From: Chitinispirillaceae bacterium
Lineage (GTDB): Bacteria > Fibrobacterota > Chitinivibrionia > Chitinivibrionales > Chitinispirillaceae
Assembly (NCBI GenBank): GCA_016929415.1
Contig: JAFGIW010000083.1
Coordinates: forward strand, 1-36,422
Reading direction: 5' to 3'
DNA: 36,422 bases
Part shown: in pieces, positions 1 through 9,247 of the stretch
Layout of the letters: every line of letters starts with the position of its first letter
How positions within the stretch are numbered: position 1 is the stretch's first letter
Translations under genes and position numbers: made by a program
Notes under the pieces: model-generated
The model's database searches: none
Seen by the model: only the letters and a program-made list of their open reading frames with translations
What the model was told of the DNA's origin: nothing

Positions 1-226
1 CATTTCCGGGGGTCCCGGATTGAAAACCCATACCTTTTATCTACGCATGCGCGAAGCTACCTCCGGAAAATAGTGCCTTCGGGAAAAGGGGTTGTCCAAC
101 AAAATTGCGCCTTCAAAGAATAAGAGGTTTGCGGCCGTGAAAACCAAAAACGAAACAGCACAACCAATGCGATTCAACGCGGACAAGCCGGTTAACCGCA
201 TCGTTGGCTCGACAAATGTGCTTGTT
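1..226. other. Window edge, no gene recognised
   Basis: This stretch lies downstream of the regulator gene that reads towards the window edge. Short open frames exist on both strands, but they overlap one another, have no ribosome binding site and resemble no known family. I see no clear terminator or repeat here. Confidence 0.4.
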
Positions 227-1399
227 TTAAAATCTTTTTTTGATATTCGAACGGGAATATCCGGAATCATTGCAGGAATCGATACTTTGTTCTCTGAACT
301 GGCGCGGCGTTTTTCCGTTCTTTTTCTTGAAAATCCTGTTGAAATGGGAAACATTATTGTATCCGACTGCAAATGAAATCTCTATGATCTGCCGGTCTGT
401 TTCGGAAAGAAGCCGCTGTGCCTCCATTAACCGGATGGAGTTTAAATATTCCTTGAATGACCGATTCGTCTGGTTTTTAATCAGTATCGGTATTTTATAA
501 ATTGACACGCCGGTCGCTTTTGCCACTTTATCGATTGTCAGATCAGATTCGTGAAAGGCATCTGCCAGGAAGGCGACTACCTTCCCGTACTCCTCTTCGC
601 TGTTGTTTGACAGTATAAGCCTGGTATACTGCGGATCTTTCGGCGATGTTTTTACGGTCCATGTTTTTTTTGAGAAAAAGAGAAACGCGAGAAAACCGTA
701 TCCCGCGATTCCTGCCGCAAGCGCAAGGAAATACGGAATGCCATATCTGTTGGCGAATTCAATTTTTTTGACGTACACCTGTTGCACCATGCCAGGAACA
801 CACGATGCGGTATTCGCCAGTTCTACGGAGGTGATTCTTTTAAGATCGACTTTTTTCCGGTCGGAAAATGGAAGGTTGTTATTGGTATACCACCACTCCG
901 GTGTTGAAAATGATTTAAAAGGAAGATCGTAGTCGAAAAAATCCTCCTTGGTTTGTATATCTTTTTCCGAAAAAAGAAGCGTCATGTAATTACCGGGCCG
1001 GGAGAAACCGTCAATGAAGGATTTGATGAAAAGCCTGAGATGATCGTTTCCTGTTTTTTTCAGCGTTACGAAAAGGCGGTTGAATTTCGAAACATCCCAG
1101 TGGTCGGCATTTATGCTGTATAAAGCCAGTCCGGCATACGATTGTTTCACATCCGCGGCCAGAAGGTATTCAAATCGCAGGAGCGAATCAGTTTCAGTGT
1201 AATTGATTGTGGAGGAACCGCCGTCCTGCGTATCACTGTATGCCGATATGCCGGAACCGGCATCAGGATATACTGCCATCGAACGGGGATATATCCGGTA
1301 CAGAACGTAAACGGCGGCGGTTAACGGAAGTACGATCGCCACTGTGGTTGTGAAAATCAGAACCGATATTCTTCTTATCATTTTCTGGTCGGCTTTCAA
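227..1399 (-). CDS. Membrane-anchored AraC-family regulator with extracytoplasmic domain
   Basis: A 390-residue protein in three parts. Residues 9-34 form a membrane segment. Residues about 60-215 form an outside domain whose pattern (YAGLALYS, then DVSKFNRLFVTLKK) resembles CBM11/CIA30-type carbohydrate-binding jelly rolls. A second membrane segment at 221-243 leads to a cytoplasmic AraC-type DNA-binding domain at about 272-372, with the typical ending ISFAVGYNNVSHFNRIFKKK followed by GKTPRQFR. The family binds DNA through two helix-turn-helix units. The layout suggests a one-component sensor that perceives sugars outside the membrane and controls transcription directly. It is divergent from the GH5/GH30/CotH genes, which are its likely targets (inference). 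The longest frame starts with TTG at 1399; an ATG at 1381 (residue 7) is an alternative and neither has a strong ribosome binding site. The AraC domain is secure; the ligand-binding assignment is tentative. Confidence 0.85.
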   Translation of the reverse strand: MKADQKMIRRISVLIFTTTVAIVLPLTAAVYVLYRIYPRSMAVYPDAGSGISAYSDTQDGGSSTINYTETDSLLRFEYLLAADVKQSYAGLALYSINADHWDVSKFNRLFVTLKKTGNDHLRLFIKSFIDGFSRPGNYMTLLFSEKDIQTKEDFFDYDLPFKSFSTPEWWYTNNNLPFSDRKKVDLKRITSVELANTASCVPGMVQQVYVKKIEFANRYGIPYFLALAAGIAGYGFLAFLFFSKKTWTVKTSPKDPQYTRLILSNNSEEEYGKVVAFLADAFHESDLTIDKVAKATGVSIYKIPILIKNQTNRSFKEYLNSIRLMEAQRLLSETDRQIIEISFAVGYNNVSHFNRIFKKKNGKTPRQFREQSIDSCNDSGYSRSNIKKRF

Positions 1400-1633
1400 G
1401 GAACCTTGTTAAGAATCTATTAAAGAATGAGTGATCTTCATTCATATCTGTTTCCGTGCGGTTGATTTTTTGCAACGGTACCTCGATACGTGATTTTATC
1501 GCCGACTTTAAACCCTGTTTCAGCCGCAGTGTCGTGTTTTTTTATTTTCCATATTTTTATCAGTTTCAGTCCGGATATTCTTACGAAAAACGCCTCCATA
1601 AACAATGGGTTCCTGTTCGCCGCTTTTCCGTGA

Positions 1634-1703
1634 CGCCTCACCCCTTCATCTTCCCCATTCTCGCCCCCTCTCCACGCGTGGAGAGGGGGTCAGGGGTGAG
1701 GCG
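1634..1703. repeat. Large GC-rich palindrome between divergent genes
   Basis: A two-level inverted repeat. The inner 13-bp arms (1664-1676 and 1677-1689) meet with no spacer around ACGCGT. The outer 11-bp arms (1634-1644 and 1693-1703) match perfectly. It lies between the regulator and the GH5 gene. Palindromes of this wording (CCCCTCTCC paired with GGAGAGGGG plus GGGGTGAGG) are scattered in many bacterial genomes as REP/MITE-like repeats, so a mobile-repeat origin is more likely than an operator. Confidence 0.75.
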
Positions 1704-1868
1704 AAAAGTACCTGAATGATGGGGATACTCCATAAATCAGAAAAAAGCACATTTTTTTCCAAAAAATACAAAGATTTCACTTATTATATTCAGCTATCTT
1801 TCTACAGGTACGCTGCCGGTTTTTACCGTACCTGTAACAATCTACTACAATTGCACCATCAGGGCTAT

Positions 1869-2945
1869 ATGGATCTTTATAAAAGACTCTTTTCCTGCAG
1901 GTTCTTCATTCTGCCCTGCACGATAAGCACAACGCTTGCCATGGTACAGTGTGAAAACATTGCCGCTCCCGATTCGGAGTCGGCTTCCGCTTACTTTGGA
2001 AAGGTACAGGTGAACGGTAATGTATTTACGGACACTTCCGGAAACACCCTCATATTAAAAGGATTGGGGTTGGGTGATCCTTACATGGTAATGCAACATA
2101 ACCGCTGGAACGAGGAGTATTTCAGATCCGCCGCTTCGTGGGGCGCCCGGATACTGAGAATACCGATTCATCCGTGGACATACCGGCTGCTTGGCGACAC
2201 CTCTGTTTTTTCAATAATCGACGATGCAGTCGTATGGGCAAAAAAGTATAAGCTGTATCTTATTATCGACTGGCATGGTGACGGCAATCCCGTGCAGGGG
2301 ATTTATCTTTCGGACTATCATTCAACGACACTGAATGAAACAACCGGATTCTGGGCAAAAGCTGCTGAGCGGTATAAAAACGAAACGTGCATACCCTTTT
2401 ATGATATTTTTAACGAAGTCGATGCAATTGCATGGGAGGAAGGATCAATTACCTGGGCGCAGTGGAAAGTTATGGCTGATGAGATTATCGATACCATTTA
2501 TGCACACAATACAAAAGCCATTCCCCTTGTCGGAGGACTTGAATTTTCATATGATCTTCAGGATGCGATGGATGACCCTTTAAAAAATACCGGTTATGCA
2601 TTCAGCGTTCATCCGTATCCCGGACGTGCAGGCCCTCCCTATGAGCAGAACTGGGACCGCGATTTCGGATTCTGTGCCGCGACGCATCCGATGATGTTGA
2701 CCGAATTCGGTTTTGATCCGGATGATACAATCTGTCCGAGCATCTATGTAGCGGATACCGTATACGGAAATGCAATCCTTTCGTATGCGGATACCTACGG
2801 TATGTCCTGGACCGCTTTTGTATTCTTTCTTGACCCGTACTGGCCGATGCCGCTTTTTTCCGACTGGGACAGTTTGACGCCTACGGTTTCCGGAACTCTT
2901 TTCAGGAATGCGCTGCTGAAGGGAAAGGGAAAAACCGGCTATTAA
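1869..2945 (+). CDS. Secreted GH5-family glucanase (cellulase-like)
   Basis: A GH5 (clan GH-A) TIM-barrel hydrolase that probably cuts beta-1,4-glucan or a related glucan. With the ATG at 1869 it is 358 residues long and begins with a basic, hydrophobic signal region. Signatures follow in the family order: ILKGLGLGD (strand 1), LRIPIHPW with the conserved Arg at about 97, LIIDWHGD, DIFNEVDA with the acid/base Glu at about 183, FSVHPYP with the conserved His at about 248, and MLTEFGF with the nucleophile Glu at about 279. It is only a catalytic module, with no binding module and no Por-like tail, unlike its neighbours. The open frame extends upstream to 1716, but those 51 residues look like non-coding sequence. 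The signal sequence has Cys near its end (AMVQCEN), but the lipobox is not canonical. Substrate within GH5 cannot be fixed from sequence alone. Confidence 0.88.
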   Translation: MDLYKRLFSCRFFILPCTISTTLAMVQCENIAAPDSESASAYFGKVQVNGNVFTDTSGNTLILKGLGLGDPYMVMQHNRWNEEYFRSAASWGARILRIPIHPWTYRLLGDTSVFSIIDDAVVWAKKYKLYLIIDWHGDGNPVQGIYLSDYHSTTLNETTGFWAKAAERYKNETCIPFYDIFNEVDAIAWEEGSITWAQWKVMADEIIDTIYAHNTKAIPLVGGLEFSYDLQDAMDDPLKNTGYAFSVHPYPGRAGPPYEQNWDRDFGFCAATHPMMLTEFGFDPDDTICPSIYVADTVYGNAILSYADTYGMSWTAFVFFLDPYWPMPLFSDWDSLTPTVSGTLFRNALLKGKGKTGY

Positions 2946-3047
2946 CGACGACATGCAGAAAGCCTTACGTGATAATATATTTGGTAGTCAATTAGCTATA
3001 TAAATTCCGAAACTTTATTCAGTCAACAAACATATACGGAGGAAAGC

Positions 3048-4790
3048 ATGCAGTTTGCACACAGGTACCTCATCCGGTTTTTCCCGCTGATCATTACTTA
3101 CAGGCAGGCCAGGCATTTGTGGTCAACCCTTCGAGGGGTTTTGCACGAAGAAACCACTGGCTTTCACCCTCCGCAGTTGCACTGCTACGGAGGACGGGCC
3201 GCCAGTGGAGTAAGACGGCAAATACGAGCAATACTGCTCGTCTTGTTTGTCGCGGGCTCTGCCCTTCCCAAACAAGCTACCGCCTCTGGCGGTAGTAATT
3301 TGACTCTCTCCCTATCGGGCCTGCCCGATGCCGCCGCGATCGAGGTTGACGCGACCAGGGCCTGTCAGACGATCGATGGATTCGGAGCGAGCAGCGCGTG
3401 GATAGACGAAAAGATCACCACCGACCTCGCCACCCTTTTCTGGCAGGACGACACCCTCAATGGCCACATAGGGCTTTCGATATTGAGAACCCGAATCGAT
3501 CCGGTCGTCGGCTATACCAGCTCTGAAGCGAGTCCGATGAAAAAAGCGAGACAGGCCAATCCGAATGTAATAATTTGGAGTACGTCATGGATTCCGCCTG
3601 AAGAGTTCCAGACCGACGGGCTCTTCAATTCCGACTCCGCCAGCATGCAGGGCTTTGCGGATTACCTGGTGAACTATGTTCAGAATGTCAAGAAAAACGC
3701 CGGTATCGATCTGTACGCCGTTTCCTGCCAGAACGAGCCGGACGTCGACCTTGCCGATTACGAAGGATGTAACTGGACGGGAAAGCAATTAAGGGTGTTC
3801 GTGAGGGATTACTGGGGTCCGGCCTGTGAAAAGGCGGGAATCACCGCCAAACGGATGATCGGCGAGAGTGTCAGGAGCGATCTTGCCATGTCGAACCCGT
3901 CGCTCACCGACACCGCTGCGGCCAAATACGTGGATATCATCGGCACCCATCTTTATTACGGCGGCCCTTACCAATACCCATTGGCCGACAGTCTGCACAA
4001 GCCGTACTGGGTGACGGAAATCTGCGGTTTGAAGGATGCCGATACGAGCATCGCGAACGGCATCATGTGGGCGAACCAGATCCATGATTGCCTTGTCCGA
4101 TGCAATATGAACGCCTATCACTACTGGTGGCTCGTGAACAACAACGCCAATGACGACGAGGGGTTGTGCAATTCAAACGGCCGGCCCACGCCGCGGATGT
4201 ATACCCTGGGCAATTTCAGTAAATTCATCCGCCCCGGTTTCGTGCGAATTCCGGCGACCGATTCCCCGGCGGCGGACGTCAAAACATCCGCCTACTATGG
4301 AAGCTCCTCCAACCGGCTGGTGATCGTCGCCATCAACAGCGGGGCTGAAACGAATCTTGACATTACCATACCTTCCATCCCCGAAGGCAAGACGGCGGTG
4401 CCGTGGCTGACCGACAGTACGCATCGACTTGAACGGCAGCAACCCGTAGATCTTTCCGAAAGCGCTTTTTCCTATACCCTGCCGTCACAGAGCGTCGTAA
4501 CCTTCGTGCTGCCGGACGTCGACATTACCCTCGGATTGAAAACCGAACCGTCCCGGCCGTCAATAAGGATTCCGCGATCGGGTGTCAATTGCCTGGTCGA
4601 GGTTCCTTCGGCCGGAAAACCGTGGACGATCCAGATTGTCACACTGTCGGGCAGGGAACTCATGCGCAAAAGAGTTCCCCGGGGCTGCCACAGCGTCGTC
4701 ATCGAAGATCGGCGTCACTGCGGCATAGTGCTGGTAAGGACCCTGCAGGACGGCATCGTACGGACTTCGCCGCTTCTTCTGACGCGGTAA
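3048..4790 (+). CDS. Secreted GH30 xylanase-like enzyme with Por-like C-terminal tail
   Basis: A GH30 hydrolase, closest in wording to the glucuronoxylan-specific subfamily 8. An excellent GGAGG (3038-3042) precedes the ATG at 3048. The catalytic barrel begins near residue 97 (QTIDGFGASSAW) and contains SCQNEPD with the acid/base Glu230, IIGTHLYYGG, and WVTEICG with the nucleophile Glu324. A beta-sandwich side domain runs to about 490 (SQSVVTFVLP). Residues about 502-580 form a Por-secretion-like tail (IQIVTLSGRELMRKRV). The first 92 residues are abnormal. After a plausible start (MQFAHRYLIRFFPLI) about 60 residues follow, encoded by consecutive hairpins, and the hydrophobic segment AILLVLFVAGSALP lies inside that insert. 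Either a new signal peptide was created by the insert or the old one was displaced. It lies in line with the GH5 and CotH genes. Confidence 0.88.
   Translation: MQFAHRYLIRFFPLIITYRQARHLWSTLRGVLHEETTGFHPPQLHCYGGRAASGVRRQIRAILLVLFVAGSALPKQATASGGSNLTLSLSGLPDAAAIEVDATRACQTIDGFGASSAWIDEKITTDLATLFWQDDTLNGHIGLSILRTRIDPVVGYTSSEASPMKKARQANPNVIIWSTSWIPPEEFQTDGLFNSDSASMQGFADYLVNYVQNVKKNAGIDLYAVSCQNEPDVDLADYEGCNWTGKQLRVFVRDYWGPACEKAGITAKRMIGESVRSDLAMSNPSLTDTAAAKYVDIIGTHLYYGGPYQYPLADSLHKPYWVTEICGLKDADTSIANGIMWANQIHDCLVRCNMNAYHYWWLVNNNANDDEGLCNSNGRPTPRMYTLGNFSKFIRPGFVRIPATDSPAADVKTSAYYGSSSNRLVIVAINSGAETNLDITIPSIPEGKTAVPWLTDSTHRLERQQPVDLSESAFSYTLPSQSVVTFVLPDVDITLGLKTEPSRPSIRIPRSGVNCLVEVPSAGKPWTIQIVTLSGRELMRKRVPRGCHSVVIEDRRHCGIVLVRTLQDGIVRTSPLLLTR
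3125..3295 (+). repeat. Train of five consecutive hairpins inside the GH30 signal region
   Basis: Five inverted repeats lie nearly end to end within the coding frame. They are AACCC/GGGTT (3125-3140); a long compound stem CCACTGGC/GCCAGTGG (3154-3208) with inner CCTCCG/CGGAGG and GCAGT/ACTGC; ACGAGCA/TGCTCGT (3224-3241); CTTGTTTG/CAAACAAG (3242-3276) with inner GGGC/GCCC; and CTACCGCC/GGCGGTAG (3277-3295). The last three abut with no gap. The frame stays open throughout. In-frame palindromic elements are known from Rickettsia (RPE elements); no kinship with them is claimed. Confidence 0.7.
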
Positions 4791-4953
4791 GATGGGGGGG
4801 ATGAAACTCCGTTAATCAGAATAACGCCGGGACATCAACTTTTTATCCTCCCTTCCATGATAGATGATTGTTAAGATTTTCTACCGGAAATGAGAAGTAG
4901 AGAGATCGAATAAGAGGTAGATTTATCATATATCGATTTCAGAGATCACCATT

Positions 4954-7482
4954 ATGGAAAGAATGCACTATATGAAACGGAGACGTTGGCTTTTTCTCGT
5001 CTGCATCGTATCACTGCTGATAACGGGTCGTACTTACCCGGCCGTGTACAGCGGTATTGTCATCGACAGTTCGAAAAACAACAGCCCCGTTCCCGGGGTG
5101 CTCGTTGCCGCGGGATACGGTCTAGACCGGACAGAAACCGACAGCGCGGGACACTTCTCGCTCGATGTCGATGAAAGCGGCATACAATCCCGGCTGGTCC
5201 GGCGGCCGTTTTCGAACCTGATTATTAAATGGAACATGCGGCAGCGGCTGCTGGATCTGAGCGCCGCTCCGGAAATCAGCTCCGTTTCAATCTACCGGCC
5301 GGACGGCACCCGACTCTGGAAAGAACCATGCGGCACGACCAACGGGAAGAAGCTTCTTTCGACGCCCCCCATGGCGCCGGGCCTCTATCTCATTACCTTT
5401 ACCGGGAGTGACAACAGCAGATTCACCCGGCGATCAATTCAGGGGGCGGGAGGGGGAAGTCGCACATTTACCCTGTCGCCGTACGGTATGCCATCTGTCA
5501 GTACCGCCGACGCATCCGGCAAAGGCGTAACCCTCATCTTCAGGCACGACCGCTATTTCCCGCTCGACCGGCAGGTCGCGGCGCCCGCGACGGATCTCGT
5601 GATTCCGCTGCAGGCCGACCCGACCGCCGCTTTTTTCGAGATGACGGCAATACACACCTTCTCGTTCACTCTGACCGATGAGGATTCGCTCTCCATGGAG
5701 CGTAATGCTCTCGCCGAAGAGTTCGCTCCCGCCGAACTCGCTGTCAACGGCAACGCTTACGGCAGGGTCGGGCTGCGGTACAAGGGATCGGATTACTACG
5801 CAATGCCGCGCTGTTTCGACGAAGAGGGAAACCGCAGCGCGTACGACGACTGCAGGAACGTTTCATTGAAAGTCAAATTCAACGAATACACCGATACCGC
5901 GCGGTTGTACGGTATGAAGCGGCTCAATCTGCATTCGATGTCGTACGACAACAGTAAACTCCGCGAAATGATCGCGTACGAACTCTTCCGTGAGAGCGGA
6001 CTCCATACCTGCCGCACCGTGTTCGTGAAGGTGCTGGTCAACGGCGTATCGCGCGGAATTTTCGCCGGGGTCGAGGAGATCGACGGCCGCTTCACCAAAT
6101 CGCGGTGGCACGAAACCGGCGACGGCAATCTTTACAAGGAGGTGTGGCCCATTTACGACAAAGAGCAGAATTACCGCGCGGCGCTCAAGACGAACGACCA
6201 TCCGGAAGACAGCGCCGATGTCGGCCGCATGGTCGATTTTTACAAGGCTGTCACCGCTGCAACGCCGCAGACCTTCATTGCGACGATTTCCCCGTTCATG
6301 GACCTCGATTACTGGCTGCGTTTCATCGTCATCGACCGGGCGATCCACAACGGCGACGGCGTGATGACCTGGTACGTCAGCGGCTCCTGGCTCTCGAACC
6401 ACAACTATTATTTCTATGAGGATGAGGCGCCCGGCGGAAAATTCTGGCTCATTCCCTGGGACATGAACGCGACCTTCACGAAAACCGATCCGATCTTCGA
6501 CGATTTCGACATGCCCGAATGGAACGAAACACCCGACAGCTGCGCACCAATGAAGGTCTGGAGCGGCAACTACGCCCTTCCCCCGAACTGCGACAAACTG
6601 ACCAACCTTACCGCCGCGGTCTGCTGGAACCGGTTCGTCAGCCTGGGCGAACAGTTTCTCGCCGTACTCTTCGCTTCCGAACGGATGAAGGAGCGCATTG
6701 ACGCGTGGGCGAAGGTGATCGAACCGGAAATGAACGACGATCCATTCGTCGATAAAGAGACGTGGACAAGTAATGTCGAGTGGTTGCGCAACATCATGAC
6801 GTCGCTGCACAACGGTTTCGGCGACTATATCCACCCCCGCGTATCAACGAAGGACACAACCGGATACACTACCCCCTTCCCCGGCGACAGCGGGTTTACC
6901 CCCGGCCTGCTCAACAATTTCGAATTCGGTCCGGAAGTTGCCGTCGATTCGTGGGCTCACGCCTACATTTCGGAAAACTCCTCGATCGAGCTCTTGCACG
7001 ATACGGCGCTTCCGCTCGGCGGCAAGGCCGACCTGCGCTGTACCTTCAGCCTGCGGCCGGCCGATACGACGAAAGAGTATTCCGAGTGGGTGATGATCAG
7101 GCTCGATTTCAACCGGGAGAGTGACTGCTCCGGTTTAACCGGGTTGCGCATCGACCTGTGGTCCGACATTACCCGGCAGGTGAATATCGGTCTGCTCAGT
7201 GACGTTTACGCGCGCCACGGCGTCGGCGACGGCGAGTGGTACGGCTGGGTCGTTGCCGTGGGTCCGAAAACCAGGCAGTTTACTCTGAATATCCGCGATA
7301 TCGACTACCCGGAATGGGTCCCTCACGACCGTCCCGCGATACTCGATTCGGTGCTCGCCGAACTCTCGGGAATCTGGGTGAGCCCGAACCCGTTCTACGG
7401 AGGCGACGGCGAACTGCAGTCCGTGCCCGACAGCGGCTTTCTGAAAATCGACAATATACGGTTCGTCGGAGCGTCCGAATGA
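4954..7482 (+). CDS. Secreted CotH-family protein with nested N-terminal module and CBM11-like C-terminus
   Basis: An 842-residue exported protein. A signal peptide (MKRRRWLFLVCIVSLLITG from residue 7) is followed by half of a carboxypeptidase-regulatory-like domain (35-72). A Por-tail-like insertion comes next (about 95-160, ISSVSIYRPDGTRLW then GLYLITF), then the closing strands near 190-220. The CotH domain spans about 235-640. Its kinase-like marks include RVGLRYKGS, KVKFNEY, the HNGDG and NHNYYFY block, and FWLIPWDMN with the presumed metal-binding Asp503. CotH proteins are atypical protein kinases in Bacillus spores and are common in cellulolytic gene sets, where the role is unsettled. 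Residues about 645-842 resemble a CBM11/CIA30 jelly roll (DLRCTFSL, LRIDLWSD, FLKIDNIRFVG). The start could be residue 1, 4 or 7, because no strong ribosome binding site decides it. Confidence 0.85.
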   Translation: MERMHYMKRRRWLFLVCIVSLLITGRTYPAVYSGIVIDSSKNNSPVPGVLVAAGYGLDRTETDSAGHFSLDVDESGIQSRLVRRPFSNLIIKWNMRQRLLDLSAAPEISSVSIYRPDGTRLWKEPCGTTNGKKLLSTPPMAPGLYLITFTGSDNSRFTRRSIQGAGGGSRTFTLSPYGMPSVSTADASGKGVTLIFRHDRYFPLDRQVAAPATDLVIPLQADPTAAFFEMTAIHTFSFTLTDEDSLSMERNALAEEFAPAELAVNGNAYGRVGLRYKGSDYYAMPRCFDEEGNRSAYDDCRNVSLKVKFNEYTDTARLYGMKRLNLHSMSYDNSKLREMIAYELFRESGLHTCRTVFVKVLVNGVSRGIFAGVEEIDGRFTKSRWHETGDGNLYKEVWPIYDKEQNYRAALKTNDHPEDSADVGRMVDFYKAVTAATPQTFIATISPFMDLDYWLRFIVIDRAIHNGDGVMTWYVSGSWLSNHNYYFYEDEAPGGKFWLIPWDMNATFTKTDPIFDDFDMPEWNETPDSCAPMKVWSGNYALPPNCDKLTNLTAAVCWNRFVSLGEQFLAVLFASERMKERIDAWAKVIEPEMNDDPFVDKETWTSNVEWLRNIMTSLHNGFGDYIHPRVSTKDTTGYTTPFPGDSGFTPGLLNNFEFGPEVAVDSWAHAYISENSSIELLHDTALPLGGKADLRCTFSLRPADTTKEYSEWVMIRLDFNRESDCSGLTGLRIDLWSDITRQVNIGLLSDVYARHGVGDGEWYGWVVAVGPKTRQFTLNIRDIDYPEWVPHDRPAILDSVLAELSGIWVSPNPFYGGDGELQSVPDSGFLKIDNIRFVGASE

Positions 7483-7588
7483 AAATTGGAATATCATTCC
7501 CGATTTCATCGGCGCCTGGCCCCTAACGATTTTATCTCATTTACAAACAGTTTGCTACGCATAAACGTAGATGTTACATTGAAAGATT

Positions 7589-9136
7589 CTATCTACTCAC
7601 TATTACCTTCTCCGTGAATGTAGACTTTCCGCTTGGGGTCACAAGGTCGATGCCGACTATATACATGCCGGATGCAAACGCCGAACCCCGCAACGCGAGT
7701 GTGTTTACACCGGCGATTATTCTTCCTTCAAACATTGTTGCGGCGATGCTCCCGTCCGTCCTGAAAAGTCGGATGCGTGCCGTTCCTGCTTCGGTGGATG
7801 TAAGACGGGCAAAAGACAGGCCCTGCCCGGTACGGGTAAACCTAATCGATCCCGCACGATTCGTAAGGGCGGTGCGGCGTGAACCTGCTCCTTTATGCAA
7901 AACGTAGACCTTCAGCGTATCGGTGCCGGCCGCGATACTATCGACGCAGTAAATGGAGAACGTGTAATTCTCGGGAAGATCCCCGTCATCGCCTACGCAG
8001 AAGATGTACGGTCCGAATTGACTACTGACATTCAACGAGAAGCTGCCGTCGTGTTCCGCATAAGCGTGTCCGTTCCACCGGGGGTCGCCTGCAACCTCCA
8101 CTTCGACCGGCACCCAGTCGAAATCGATCCCCAGGTCGAATGTGTCGACAATTAATCCGGATATGGTCATATCGGTTGAATGCAGCCGGTATGTTACTTC
8201 GATGGTATCGCTTGCTCCGCCGACTTGGATTTCTTTGGATTCGAACAGATATTCCGTTGCTTCCTCTGCGCCGGAACCGATCTGAAGCATCCCGGCTTTT
8301 GACGGCGTCTCGAACGTGCCGTTCTCATCGCTCCTTAAAAAGATATCCATGCCGCCGTCGCCGGTGAGCATAAGATCAATACCGCCCACGGGATCCCCGT
8401 TCTCATCAACAACAATGCCCAGAATCGTGTAGGGCGCTTCGATGAAGACCAGGTCACGGCCGGTTACGGGCGAACTCAGCTCCGACGGATCAATATAGGA
8501 CGGTCCGGTCGGAATAAATCCCCGCGGTGCCCTTCCAAGCCTGTCCAAAGCATTGATCTCAATCGTACCGCCGGTTCCGGCCATGTCTTCCGGCAAATAA
8601 ACAAGATACTCACCCTGGGCATCAGTCAGAACCTCGACTTCGTAGGCAGGTTGACCCGATTCATCCCGGTACTCAAGGAAAACGCCGACATCGGCCAGCG
8701 GACCATCGGGTCCCTGAACCGTGCCGGAAACATACAGGCTTGTCGTGTCCATTCGCACTACTATAACACCGGTGTCCGGGCCGCCCGCGTCGGTGATGAT
8801 ATTCACATGGGCGCCCACAATACGCCAGGGTTCTTCGAAGGTGTATAGCTCGCCGTTCACCAGACCATCCACAAGTGTATCGGTGCTCCATTCGCCGTCT
8901 ACCAGCTCCGCTCCGTCGTCGGGCCCATACTCCAACAGATCGATGGACTCATCATAGAGCCCGTTACCGTTCCGGTCGAGAAACGTGAATACAATAGCGG
9001 TTGCGCCGGCCTGCGAGTAAACGCCCGAAACACGGATGGTGTCGCCAATAACGGCTGTATCAGGTGCAACGGCCAAATCGGTCAGGGCGAATGCAGCCGA
9101 GTACATTAGCGCTGCAAAAAAAACAAAACTTTTCAT
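7589..9136 (-). CDS. Secreted multidomain surface protein with Por-like tail
   Basis: A 515-residue protein without a recognised catalytic domain. AAGGAG lies six bases before the ATG, and the signal peptide is MKSFVFFAALMYSAAFA. The body has beta-rich repeats of carboxypeptidase-regulatory-like type, for example LYVSGTVQGPDGPLADVGVF (about 133-152), YTILGIVVDENGDPVGGIDL (about 236-255) and a third, more divergent unit near 325-400. An acidic stretch FLDRNGNGLYDESIDLLEYG resembles calcium-binding loops. The last about 85 residues form a Por-secretion-like tail (ARIRLFRTDGSIAATMF, then FASGMYIVGIDL). It is convergent with the CotH gene and is the last GC-rich gene before the AT-rich cassette island. 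It is probably a surface or adhesion protein; no enzymatic function is claimed. Confidence 0.75.
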   Translation of the reverse strand: MKSFVFFAALMYSAAFALTDLAVAPDTAVIGDTIRVSGVYSQAGATAIVFTFLDRNGNGLYDESIDLLEYGPDDGAELVDGEWSTDTLVDGLVNGELYTFEEPWRIVGAHVNIITDAGGPDTGVIVVRMDTTSLYVSGTVQGPDGPLADVGVFLEYRDESGQPAYEVEVLTDAQGEYLVYLPEDMAGTGGTIEINALDRLGRAPRGFIPTGPSYIDPSELSSPVTGRDLVFIEAPYTILGIVVDENGDPVGGIDLMLTGDGGMDIFLRSDENGTFETPSKAGMLQIGSGAEEATEYLFESKEIQVGGASDTIEVTYRLHSTDMTISGLIVDTFDLGIDFDWVPVEVEVAGDPRWNGHAYAEHDGSFSLNVSSQFGPYIFCVGDDGDLPENYTFSIYCVDSIAAGTDTLKVYVLHKGAGSRRTALTNRAGSIRFTRTGQGLSFARLTSTEAGTARIRLFRTDGSIAATMFEGRIIAGVNTLALRGSAFASGMYIVGIDLVTPSGKSTFTEKVIVSR

Positions 9137-9247
9137 ACGGAACTCCTTCTGCTATGGTTTATTCAATCATCCCGGGTTTCGTGTGCACTTATGTTCTCCG
9201 CTCTTTCGGTTCCTTTATAGAAAGGGGGGATGGCGGCGGTCTGCTTT

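Noticed and set aside
3125..3295. Short-repeat array that could suggest a CRISPR
   Set aside because: The repeats are inverted pairs of differing sequence, not direct repeats with unique spacers, and there are no cas genes.
5863..6834. Minus-strand open frame of 323 codons inside the CotH gene
   Set aside because: It lies wholly antisense to a gene with clear family motifs, has no ribosome binding site, and its residue composition is that of a GC-rich shadow.
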